From positions 350,004 to 414,003 of the forward strand of contig CBDCVQ010000011.1 of NCBI GenBank assembly GCA_965223165.1: a stretch of 64,000 nucleotides of DNA, read 5' to 3'. Of this stretch, positions 8,671 through 17,231 are shown in pieces; positions within the stretch are counted from its first letter, which is position 1; the number at the start of each line of letters is the position of its first letter. Origin of the DNA: JABDMH01 sp965223165 (GTDB taxonomy: Bacteria > Bacteroidota > Bacteroidia > Chitinophagales > Saprospiraceae). The position numbers and the translations under genes were made by a program. The notes beneath the pieces are model-generated. The model saw only the letters and a list, made by a program, of their open reading frames with translations, had not been told where the DNA came from and did not search any database.

Positions 8671-11600
8671 GGACGGTCGACGGTCGACGGTGGAGGCGAG
8701 CTCGCGAGCGGCGCATCCAGAGGCCCGATGCGAAAGCTGGGCCCCTTGCCGGTCACGAACCCGGTGCTTTTGATTGGGATTGATAGATTTTGATGGGAAG
8801 ATTGTGATTCACGCCAGACGTCGGATCGGCGAGCTGCGGGCAAGCCTCGAGCGCAGGGAAAGATCGTCGAGCCACACATTGGATACAGAGACGGTCGACG
8901 GCAGACGGTGGAAGGCCGAGGCGAGCTCGCGAGCGGCGCATCCATAGACCCGATGCGATAGCTGGGACCCCTTGCGGGTCACGAAACCCGGTGCTTTTGA
9001 TTGGGATTGATGATTGGGATTGTGATTTTGATTCACGCTAGACATCGGATCGGCGAGCTGCGGGCAAGCCTCGAGCGCAGGGAAAGATCGTCGAGCCACA
9101 CATTGGATACAACGACGGTGTACGGTGGACGGCTGCGCGAGCTCGCGAGCGGCGCATCCAGAGGCCCGATGCGAAAGCTGGGACCCTTTGCCGGACACGA
9201 ACCCGGTGCTTTTGATTGGGATTGATGATTGGGATTGTGATTGTGATTGGCCCCCTAGATGTCGGATCGGTGAGCTGCGGGCAAGCCTCGAGCGCAGGGA
9301 AAGATCGTCGAGCCACACATTGGATACAGAGACGGTGGACGGTGGAAGGCCGAGGCGAGCTCGCGAGCGGCGCATCCAGAGGCCCGATGCGAAAGCTGGG
9401 ACCCCTTGCGGGTCACGAACCCGGTGCTTTTGATTGGGATTGATGATTGGGATTGTGATTGTGATTGGCCCTAGATGTCGGATCGGCGAGCTGCGGGCAA
9501 GCCTCGAGCGCAGGGAAAGATCGTCGAGCCACACATTGAATACAACGACGGTGGACGGTGGACGGCAGACGGCTGTGGGAGCTCGCGAACGTCGGATCGG
9601 CGAGCTGCGGGCAAGCCTCGAGCGCAGGGAAAGATCGTCGAGCCACACATTGGATACAGAGACGGTGGACGGTGGAGGCGAGTTCGCGAGCGGCGCATCC
9701 ATAGACCCGATGCGAAAGCTGGGCCCCTTGCCGGTCACGAACCCGGTGCTCTTGATTGTGATTGATAGATTTTGATGGGAAGATTGTGATTCGCGCTAGA
9801 CGTCGGATCGGCGAGCTGCGGGCAAGCCTCGAGCGCAGGGAAAGATCGTCGAGCCACACATTGGATACAGAGACGGTCGACGGTGGACGGTGGACGGCCG
9901 ATGCGAGCTCGCTAGACGTCGGATCGGCGAGCTGCGGGCAAGCCTCGAGCGCAGGGAAAGATCGTCGAGCCACACATTGGATACAACGACGGTGGACGGT
10001 GGACGGCAGACGGCTGTGCGAGCTCGCGAGCGGCGCATCCATCGACCCGATGCGAAAGCTGGGACCCTTTGCCGGACACGAACCCGGTGCTTTTGATTGG
10101 GATTGATGATTGGAATTGTGATTGTGATTCACGCTAGACATCGGATCGGCGAGCTGCGGGCAAGCCTCGAGCGCAGGGAAAGATCGTCGAGCCACACATT
10201 GGATACAACGACGGTGGACGGTCGACGGTGGAGGCGAGCTCGCGAGCTGCGCATCCATAGACCCGATGCGATAGCTGGGCCCCTTGCGGGTTACGAAAGC
10301 GGTGCTTTGATTGGGATTGATGATTGGGATTGTGATTGTGATTGGCCCTAGATGTCGGATCGGCGAGCTGCGGGCAAGCTTCCAGCGCAGGGAAAGATCG
10401 TCGAGCCACACATTGGATACAACGACGGTGCACGGTCGACGGTGGACGGCTGTGCGAGCTCGCGAGCGGCGCATCCAGAGACCCGATGCGAAAGCTGGGA
10501 CCCCTTGCGGGTCACGAACCCGGTGCTTTTGATTGGGATTGATGATTGGGATTGTGATTGTGATTCCCGCTAGACGTCGGATCGGCGAGCTGCAGGCAAG
10601 CCTCGAGCGCAGGGAAAGATCGTCGAGCCACTCATTGGATACAGAGACGGTGGGACGGCAGACGGCAGACGGCCGAGGCGAGCTCGCGAGGCGGCGCATC
10701 CAGAGACCCGATGCGAAAGCTGGGACCCTTTGCCGCACACGAACCCGGTGCTTTTGATTGGGATTGATGATTGTGATTGTGATTGTGATTCGCACTAGAT
10801 GTCGGATCGGCGAGCTGCGGGAAGGCCTCGAGCACAGGGAAAGATCGTCGAGCCACACATTGGATACAACGACGGTGGACGGTGGACGGCTGTGCGAGCT
10901 CGCGGGCGGCGCATCCATAGCCCGATGCGAAAGCTGGGCCCCTTGCCGGTCACGAACCCGGTGCTTTTGATTGGGATTGATAGATTTTGATGGGAAGATT
11001 GTGATTCACGCCAGACGTCGGATCGGCGAGCTGTGGGCAAGCCTCGAGCGCAGGGAAAGATCGTCGAGCCACACATTGGATACAACGACGGTGGACGGTG
11101 GGGGGACGTCGGATCGGCGAGCTGCGGGCAAGCCTCGAGCGCAGGGAAAGATCGTCGAGCCATACATTGGATACAACGACGGTGGACGGCCGAGGCGAGC
11201 ACGCGAACGTCGGATCGGCGAGCTGCGGGCAAGCCTCGAGCGCAGGGAAAGATCGTCGAGCCACACATTGGATACAAGGACGGTGCACGGTGGACGGCAG
11301 ACGGCCGAGGCGAGCTCGCGAACGTCGGATCGGCGAGCTGCGGGCAAGCCTCGAGCGCAGGGAAAGATCGTCGAGCCACACATTGGATACAACGACGGTG
11401 CACGGTCGACGGTCGACGGTGGACGGCTGTGCGAGCTCGCGAGCTGCGGACCCTTTGCCGGACACGAACCCGGTGCTTTTGATTGGGATTGATGATTGGG
11501 ATTGTGATTGTGATTCACGCTAGACATCGGATCGGCGAGCTGCGGGCAAGCCTCGAGCGCAGGGAAAGATCGTCGAGCCACACATTGGATACAACGACGG

Positions 11601-11735
11601 TGGACGGTGGACGGTAGACGGCCGAGGCGAGCTCGCGAACGTCGGATCGGCGAGCTGCGGGCAAGCCTCGAGCACCAGGAAAGATCGTCGAGCCACACAT
11701 TGGATACAAAGTCGGAAAACGGCAGACGGACATAC
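8671..11735. repeat. Large two-module tandem repeat array (about 17 A modules, 11 B modules), non-coding
   Basis: Module A (about 67 bp) begins GTCGGATCGGCGAGCTGCGG and ends CACACATTGGATACA. Copies start near 8820, 9044, 9259, 9478, 9591, 9801, 9919, 10141, 10354, 10577, 10801, 11018, 11108, 11209, 11325, 11527 and 11641. Each is followed by a variable run of GACGGT/GACGGC units and the palindromic CGAGCTCG. In 11 places a B module follows, running from GCGCATCC through CGGTGCTTTTGATTG to a GATTG/TGATTG purine-rich tail. A-B units are about 202-224 bp apart and A-only units 90-118 bp. Module A contains CTGCG...CGCAG; module B contains CGCATC...GATGCG with a variable 8-9 nt loop. All six frames stay open for long stretches, giving false ORFs of up to 501 aa; the frames change with module spacing and start with no signal or domain, so I reject them. 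The array lies between the deacetylase 3' end and the leader of the kinase operon. Confidence 0.95.
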
Positions 11736-11771
11736 GTGCTCGCGAACGATGCCTCTAAACCTTGTTGATGC

Positions 11772-13535
11772 TTAGTCCGGTCCCTGATTCAATCGTCGCT
11801 TCATGCGTGCCATCTCCCCTTCCACATCATCACCCGCATAAAATTGAAGGAGACCTTCGATCGCCACGGTTTGACCGGGCGGACAGTCGGGCAGTCGGGG
11901 GTCTGCATGGAGGCACGGACAATCATCATTTCCCCATGGACGACTACACCCCTGCCACCCCGTGATAATCCAGTGGTGTCCCTCCTCCGATTGCACCGCA
12001 CTCACGGGACATTGCAATAGCTTGTTGTCATTCGTCTGCGCAGCGAAATGTTTCGTCTGCCCCAGCATGACACACACTTGCGTCTGCAGTTTTTGAAAAA
12101 GCGTGTCTTCCGTCAGATTGGTCAGCCACAATCGCATTTGTGCCTCCTTTTCTGCTGGTCGCACACTGGCCCCGATCTCGATGCCATTGGGTAGCGCCCA
12201 CAGGTTATGCCACATCCCTGTGCTATCCCACTGCCAATCCGAATTGTGAATTTGGATTTGCTGCAGGTCAAATACCGTCGGGATATGCTTGTGGCCCAAA
12301 AAGGTGATGCCAAATTGACTCATGACCGCCTCCGGCACATCCAGCACCACATAATCCTCTTCATCCCAAGGCAAAAACAGGCTGAGTTTTGTGCCTCTTC
12401 TGGGGCTAAGCATACCCTCTTGAAAATCGATGCGGGGATGCCTTCCTCCCGGATACGGCCACACTTCTATTTTCTCCCCTTCGCTAGGGAGCGCCTCCAC
12501 TCTTCCGATCAGACTATCTACCGTCTCTAGATCCAAACCCAAGACACGGGACATTTCCTCTCCCGTGAAGCCGTGCCGATACATATTGGCGGTCCAGAAA
12601 GCCAGTGCCGATCGCGATTGATGTACCTCGCGAGGCCAGCTCAAGTCGGTCTCAGGACTGGGATACCGTTGGCTCAGCATGGGGTCGTCTGGCCTTTGCT
12701 CAGGTAAAAAAGGCCCGAGATCACCCAAGGCAATCACTTGGTAGTCATGGTCCCGCAAGTAGTCCATATACTGACGAAAGTCGCCCGGAGGGGTATCGAC
12801 CCAAGGATGCTTGACATCGGGGACGCCATGAAACTGCAACACGGCAATCTCATTGGCGGGTACTCGCTCCATCACTTGCGTGAAGGTGTCCATGTTCATC
12901 CCCGGGTAAAAATCGATCGTAGTCGGAATCAGCAGGGGATGATGCCTATGTGGATCATATCCCGGCCCTCCCGCAAGGCTACCATATGCCACCTCGGGTT
13001 GCTTGCCTCGGCGAGCAAATTGATATCCCAGGTTGCTTAAGGCCTCCACTGCTTCAGGTCCAAAGGCATTGCCGGTATGTGCGAAACTTACCGGCTTCTC
13101 GATACCCACTTTTCCCAGCATCCACTCCATCATGACCAGCTCCCCCTCCAACTCAAAAGCTTGTGCCGGCTGCGAGAAATTAGCATGCGTCCAAGTGTGA
13201 TTTCCAACCTCAAATCCCATTTCTGCCAGATCGGCGATGTCCTGCCAATTCATGAAATGTGTAGTGTCGGACATCCAAGCGTAGGTAACAAAGAAACTGG
13301 CATTAAATCCATACTCCTTTAGCAGGGGTGCGACAAAGGTGCGATGCGACTTGACCGCGTCATCGAAGGTCAAAACGGCAATGGGGCGGGCAGTGTCCGC
13401 ATCCTGTCCGTGGACCATTAAAGGGGTCGTAAACAGCCAAACCAGCAGCGTGGTGTACCATGATGGGATTGAGGTCGCATGGGTCGGTCGAGATACCATG
13501 CCTCCAAGGTACGGATTTGGGGTAGGCCCATCCAT
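11772..13535 (-). CDS. Secreted polysaccharide deacetylase (NodB homology) family protein
   Basis: A protein of up to 587 aa. The ATG at 13499 (MVSRPTHATS...) is the more likely start, because it places a Sec signal peptide (SWYTTLLVWLFTTPLMVHGQ) near the N-terminus; the longer frame adds 12 residues. The NodB core shows AVLTFDDAVKSH (metal Asp/catalytic base pair) and the histidine metal motif GNHTWTHANF, with a later QFHGVPD. Family enzymes remove N- or O-acetyl groups from sugars such as chitin oligomers, peptidoglycan or exopolysaccharide. A C-terminal extension of about 250 residues has no domain I can name. It should act in the periplasm or outside the cell. The gene ends about 35 bp from the repeat array and has no close operon partner. 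Confidence 0.8.
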   Translation of the reverse strand: MDGPTPNPYLGGMVSRPTHATSIPSWYTTLLVWLFTTPLMVHGQDADTARPIAVLTFDDAVKSHRTFVAPLLKEYGFNASFFVTYAWMSDTTHFMNWQDIADLAEMGFEVGNHTWTHANFSQPAQAFELEGELVMMEWMLGKVGIEKPVSFAHTGNAFGPEAVEALSNLGYQFARRGKQPEVAYGSLAGGPGYDPHRHHPLLIPTTIDFYPGMNMDTFTQVMERVPANEIAVLQFHGVPDVKHPWVDTPPGDFRQYMDYLRDHDYQVIALGDLGPFLPEQRPDDPMLSQRYPSPETDLSWPREVHQSRSALAFWTANMYRHGFTGEEMSRVLGLDLETVDSLIGRVEALPSEGEKIEVWPYPGGRHPRIDFQEGMLSPRRGTKLSLFLPWDEEDYVVLDVPEAVMSQFGITFLGHKHIPTVFDLQQIQIHNSDWQWDSTGMWHNLWALPNGIEIGASVRPAEKEAQMRLWLTNLTEDTLFQKLQTQVCVMLGQTKHFAAQTNDNKLLQCPVSAVQSEEGHHWIITGWQGCSRPWGNDDCPCLHADPRLPDCPPGQTVAIEGLLQFYAGDDVEGEMARMKRRLNQGPD

Positions 13536-13811
13536 CCTATAATCATGTTGTTCCCCCTATATGCTCGGCAGTCAAACGGCCATGTCTCTTTCACGAAATC
13601 GTAGTGGCGCTGCCACCCTCATTGGCCAGGACTGTGTCCATGCACGGTATTGTAGACAATACCAAACTCCACTGGGATGCTTGGTTGGTACGCAATAGCG
13701 TCGAAGCTCATCGAGCATGGATGTCGAAGGTACGCCCTATGGAGTGCCTGGACGCCGTCGACCAAGTTTTGTTACTGCTGAAATGAGGCAATAAATTATT
13801 TAAGCCGGTCG

Positions 13812-15140
13812 CTACAGGGTAGGCGGCTGGTATCCGCCAAATGCATCCTCGATCCACTTTGCCACCGCTAAAACCTTGTCCTCCTGCCAGGGTTTACCCA
13901 CGACCTGAATGCCGAGAGGTAGTCCATCAGAGGAGGTGCCCGCGCGGACCACTGCCACGGGCCAGCCGGTCAAGTTATAGGTCGCTGTGTACGAGAGGGT
14001 ATTTCGGGCTACATCTTCAAAACCCCTGGGATGGGCTGCCATAGTGGAGGCTGGACACAGTACGATATCAACATCACGATAGAACAAGGTCATCTCACTA
14101 CGGAAGGAAGCCCATTTTTCAAAAACCGAGGCAAATTGCTTGGGCGAAATGCTCGGTACTTCGAAGCCTTGCTCCGGCTCCCGCGCAAAGTCCAGCAGTG
14201 GGGAGATTTCTCTGGTGCCGGCCATCTGCAGGAGTCTGTTGGCACTGTAGCCTTGATCCGCAAACAGTACTTCAAAAAACAAATCAAACGTCTGCTCGAT
14301 CACGCCGGCACGCGCTTCCTCCATCGGGGCGCCCTCCGCAGCCAGGCGCCGGGCCACCTCATCCATCATCTGCGAGACCTTTTCCCCTGCCCGCACTGTG
14401 CCGGTATCTGTATAAAAGGCAAATCGAAGACTGGGCACGTCGACAGTATAGGCATTGCCCACCGGAAAGTCATAGATGTACGGATCCACCCCATCTCCCC
14501 CTACCATAACTGGCAAGATGGTGATTAAGTCTTCCACCTTTCGGGTCAGCGGCCCCACCGAGGTCAACGCCTGATCAAAACCGTGAAACGATATGATGTG
14601 GCCAGTGCGCGGCACCCGGCCCGAGGTTGGTTTGATTCCGCAAATACCGCATGCATGTGCCGGATTCCGAATGCTGCCCCCGGTGTCCGTCCCGACGTCA
14701 AATGCGGAGCCCCCTGCGCTGACAATGGCTCCGGCTCCGCCACTGCTACCGCCAGGACTGTGATCGAGGTTATAGGGGTTGAGGGTCTCTCCATACACGA
14801 GGTTGTCGGTCTCGCCGGCGAGGGTCAGCTCTGGAGTATTCGTCTTTCCAAGGATAATGGCACCTGCTTGTTTTAGGCGCTGAACGACCGCCGCATCCCT
14901 TTCGGGCACGTACTTAGACCTTCCCAGGGTGCCAGCGGTACTGATGATACCTGCCGTATCAAAGGAATCCTTGATCGTGATGGGCAGCCCATGGAGTGGT
15001 CCCAGCGGTGAACCACCAGCCAGTTTCTCATCGGCCACTTGTGCCGTCGCCAACGCTTGGTCGGACGCTAGTTGCACCACAGCATTTATCCTGGGATTCA
15101 CTTCTTGTATACGGTCGAGAAATATCCGGGTCAACTCCAT
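13812..15140 (-). CDS. Amidase (amidase signature family), catalytic body
   Basis: The 442-aa frame holds the full amidase-signature core. It shows the catalytic lysine K57 in LPITIKDSF, the cis-serine in SPGGSSGGAGA (S132) and the nucleophile S156 in GTDTGGSIRNPA. Enzymes of this family hydrolyse amide bonds by a Ser-Ser-Lys triad. The true N-terminus is disturbed. In this frame homologous sequence continues upstream of the first ATG (IYFSSATALARAIKRKDISS, typical amidase N-terminus) until a TGA at about 15215. A Tat/lipoprotein signal lies in the neighbouring frame just upstream (next entry). The intact protein was therefore probably an exported amidase of about 510 aa. As written, the gene needs a one-base frame correction near 15205-15220, or has lost its export signal. 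Confidence 0.85.
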   Translation of the reverse strand: MELTRIFLDRIQEVNPRINAVVQLASDQALATAQVADEKLAGGSPLGPLHGLPITIKDSFDTAGIISTAGTLGRSKYVPERDAAVVQRLKQAGAIILGKTNTPELTLAGETDNLVYGETLNPYNLDHSPGGSSGGAGAIVSAGGSAFDVGTDTGGSIRNPAHACGICGIKPTSGRVPRTGHIISFHGFDQALTSVGPLTRKVEDLITILPVMVGGDGVDPYIYDFPVGNAYTVDVPSLRFAFYTDTGTVRAGEKVSQMMDEVARRLAAEGAPMEEARAGVIEQTFDLFFEVLFADQGYSANRLLQMAGTREISPLLDFAREPEQGFEVPSISPKQFASVFEKWASFRSEMTLFYRDVDIVLCPASTMAAHPRGFEDVARNTLSYTATYNLTGWPVAVVRAGTSSDGLPLGIQVVGKPWQEDKVLAVAKWIEDAFGGYQPPTL

Positions 15141-15354
15141 GGACGAGATGTCCTTGCGCTTGATCGCCCGGGCGAGGGCCGTGGCGGAGGAGAAGTAAAT
15201 TGGATCCTTTCAAAGCATGCATTGAATTTTGGCCTTCATCTGATCGACGGCAAGCAGTGAGTGGAGGGAATATCACTCCGACGCCAAATCCCCAACCGAG
15301 GATTTTCAGAATGTCGCGGCGCCGGAGGCAGGCAGATACAGGACTACCGTTCAT
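15141..15354 (-). pseudogene. Frame-shifted 5' part of the amidase gene (Tat/lipoprotein signal)
   Basis: From ATG at 15354 the minus strand reads MNGSPVSACLRRRDILKILG, then a hydrophobic stretch ending FPPLTAC. This combines a twin-arginine motif (RRDILK) with a lipobox (LTAC). The frame then runs over the amidase N-terminal region out of phase and stops at 15028. Joining it to the amidase body requires skipping one base around 15205-15220, near TGAAAGGATCC. This can be a real disabling mutation, a sequencing error in a short homopolymer, or less likely recoding. The type is given as pseudogene because the signal is uncoupled from the enzyme in this sequence. Confidence 0.7.
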
Positions 15355-15467
15355 TTTCTTGTCGAAAATAGCAAATCAAATATTTTCTAAGCCCGACCCT
15401 AAAACGAGGAATTATGATTTTGTCTCCTACGACATGACATACTCTTGCGATCCAAAAAGATAATTGG

Positions 15468-16013
15468 CTAGCTTTTCCGGCCTTGTTTCTTTAGGGCTTC
15501 GCCGGGTCCATCGTGCTCTATGGCCATTACAACTATTGGATAATTCTGTGCCTCAACAAATTCCTCCTCAATGTACTTGACGGCGTCCTTTAGAGACGGA
15601 GTTCGATCCGGTAGGTAGTTTTGGAATGTCACATTGGGCACCACAATGATACCAACTTCAATTCGTCCTTGTTGTAAGTTATTCCTGATGTGGACTAAAT
15701 CACGTATTAGCAAGTCAGACCGTGCAGAAACTTGAATCTCCACACCTATTGTAGCAAGAAAGCTCCTGTTATACCGGATCCTCTTTGACCAATCTACATC
15801 ACCTGTCGTCTTCTTAACCCAGTCGTCCCTTGCCTCAAATGAAGCGTCGATCAGTTTACGCACCTCTGCACCGCCATTTGCGTCTTTTTCCTCAAGAATA
15901 TAGACAGGGGTTGTCAACAGAATCTCTTGCAACTCTATAAATAGGTCAGCAAGGCCAAGCTTTGTGATTCTTTCTCGAGATCCCCCATAAAATCGAATCT
16001 CAGTGATCTTCAA
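15468..16013 (-). CDS. BglII/BstYI-like type II restriction endonuclease
   Basis: A 181-aa protein overlapping the methyltransferase gene by 4 bp. The stretch TIGVEIQ (E92-x-Q94) resembles the unusual E-x-Q metal/catalytic motif of BglII and BstYI, where Gln replaces the usual Lys. Further family-like features follow: ARSDLLIRDLVHIRNN, a VGIIVVPN strand, LPDRTPSLKDAVKYIEEEF, and a late IVVMAIEHDGPG. The position nine residues before the Glu, Asp in BglII, seems to hold Arg83 with Asn82 beside it, so the alignment or activity needs checking. BglII-type enzymes cut GATC-centred hexamers; the specificity here is inference. Codon use and GC (38% in one 60-base line at 15661) are well below the amidase next door (67% at 14341), consistent with horizontal acquisition. 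Confidence 0.75.
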   Translation of the reverse strand: MKITEIRFYGGSRERITKLGLADLFIELQEILLTTPVYILEEKDANGGAEVRKLIDASFEARDDWVKKTTGDVDWSKRIRYNRSFLATIGVEIQVSARSDLLIRDLVHIRNNLQQGRIEVGIIVVPNVTFQNYLPDRTPSLKDAVKYIEEEFVEAQNYPIVVMAIEHDGPGEALKKQGRKS

Positions 16014-16834
16014 ACCGCCGCCATTTTGAAGATTCTGTCGAATTCAAAGGAGGGAGTCTTACCCATAAACATCCCAAACTGCTCGTACAGCCTCCTCTCT
16101 ATGTGATGGCAATCAAACAACTCAATTCCTATCCAATTTCGGCCCAACTTCTGAGCTGCCTGATACGTAGAACCTCCACCTCCAAAAGGGTCAAAGACGA
16201 TATCATTTTCATTGGTAGAAATGCTGATAGCTCTTTCTGGGATTATGCTCTTCAGTTCATTGACACCATCTCTCACTTTGAACTTTCGATGGCGGTTTGG
16301 CGAGGTATCAGTCCAGAAGTCCATGAGGTTGATCCCCTCCGGGTTCATTTTCTCGCGATGCCCACCGTAGTCTGGGATCTCACCCCCGCAATGGCGGCAA
16401 GTTGGTATTGGTGTCCGTAGGTTGTTAAAGGTCTTTGGCTCACCCTTGGTGTAGTAGAGCATCGAATAATGAGCCGGATATAGGCGCCTACCTCTCCGGA
16501 AGGTTCCCTTCATGCTCATGGCTATCCAATGTCTAAAGTCCAGAAGCTCATTTAGGTAGTTGCCAAATCTGATATTCAGTTCGGGCGTGGCATAAAGAAA
16601 GAAGGAACCCCCAGGTTTGAGGACTCGACAGCATTCTGCAATCCATTTCTGACACCACTGAAGGTACACATCTTCATCTGTACGATCGTCGAAACCGTTC
16701 TTGTAGTCCTTGCCAAGGTTGAAAGGCGGATCAGCAAAGACAGTATCAATGGCGCCATCACGCATCTCTGCTAGTAGATTCAGACAGTCTCCCTCATATA
16801 GGACCCCTTTGTCCGTTGTCAAATATGGCTTCAT
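16010..16834 (-). CDS. Site-specific DNA methyltransferase (N4/N6 amino type, beta class)
   Basis: A 274-aa protein with the catalytic motif DPPF (residues 35-38) near the N-terminus and the AdoMet-binding motif FDPFGGGGST near the C-terminus (about 213-222). This order defines the beta class of amino-methyltransferases. The central region, with a CRHCGG pair, is the presumed target-recognition domain. DPPF usually goes with N6-adenine methylation, while BglII-type partners are often N4-cytosine enzymes, so the modified base is left open. It is encoded just upstream of the endonuclease with an ATG-overlap (16010-16013), so modification is translated before restriction. It protects host DNA from the neighbouring enzyme. 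Confidence 0.9.
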   Translation of the reverse strand: MKPYLTTDKGVLYEGDCLNLLAEMRDGAIDTVFADPPFNLGKDYKNGFDDRTDEDVYLQWCQKWIAECCRVLKPGGSFFLYATPELNIRFGNYLNELLDFRHWIAMSMKGTFRRGRRLYPAHYSMLYYTKGEPKTFNNLRTPIPTCRHCGGEIPDYGGHREKMNPEGINLMDFWTDTSPNRHRKFKVRDGVNELKSIIPERAISISTNENDIVFDPFGGGGSTYQAAQKLGRNWIGIELFDCHHIERRLYEQFGMFMGKTPSFEFDRIFKMAAV

Positions 16835-17231
16835 ATATTAAAATTTACGCAATATAAACATTAGGTGCCAGCCACAGAGAGGCCCTGTGTCAGAAAACAT
16901 GGCAATCGCATTATCAGATTCTGCATTTATCTATCAACGGCCAAAGAAATTGCTGGCAAGATGCCCACTTTTTGTAGTTGATCACACTTAGGACGACTAC
17001 TCCTTGGCATAATCTTGCTAGTAGGTGTCAGGCGAGGACCCCTGACACGGCGAGGTTGTCTGTTTTTGAGTTATTCCAACGGCAAACTAGCCTCAAAGGC
17101 CAACAGCCCGGAGCAGGACGCTTTTTAGCATCCCCGTCAATCGCCATCGTTAGCTCGCTGTCATTCTAAAGCCATGCGATTTCCCTTGTGTCAGGAAGAC
17201 GCTATGTATTGCCGATAAAGCCACACGAACC
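16835..17231. other. Intergenic region with a palindrome and repeated TGTGTCAG motif
   Basis: About 400 bp without a supported gene. It holds a perfect 8-bp inverted repeat, GTGTCAGG (17025-17032) and CCTGACAC (17041-17048). Two further TGTGTCAG occurrences lie near 16890 and 17188. It should also contain the promoter of the leftward methyltransferase gene, which starts in AT-rich sequence at 16834. The spaced motif could be a short mobile-element remnant next to the restriction-modification pair. Confidence 0.5.
17025..17048. repeat. Perfect 8-bp palindromic hairpin
   Basis: GTGTCAGG and CCTGACAC flank an 8-nt loop. There is no T-run directly after it, so it is not a clear terminator of the leftward sulfatase gene on either strand. 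Its arm sequence recurs singly on both sides within 170 bp. Confidence 0.6.

Noticed and set aside
8460..11733. Long open frames on both strands in the repeat array (for example 501 aa at 9413-10918 minus and 309 aa at 8809-9738 minus)
   Set aside because: They are produced by the stop-poor repeats; the same peptides appear in several frames, frame changes with unit spacing, and there is no signal, domain or start context.
8671..11735. CRISPR array or integron attC array
   Set aside because: Repeats are 67 bp or more with very similar spacers and variable GACGGT runs; no cas or integrase gene and no attC core sites are visible.
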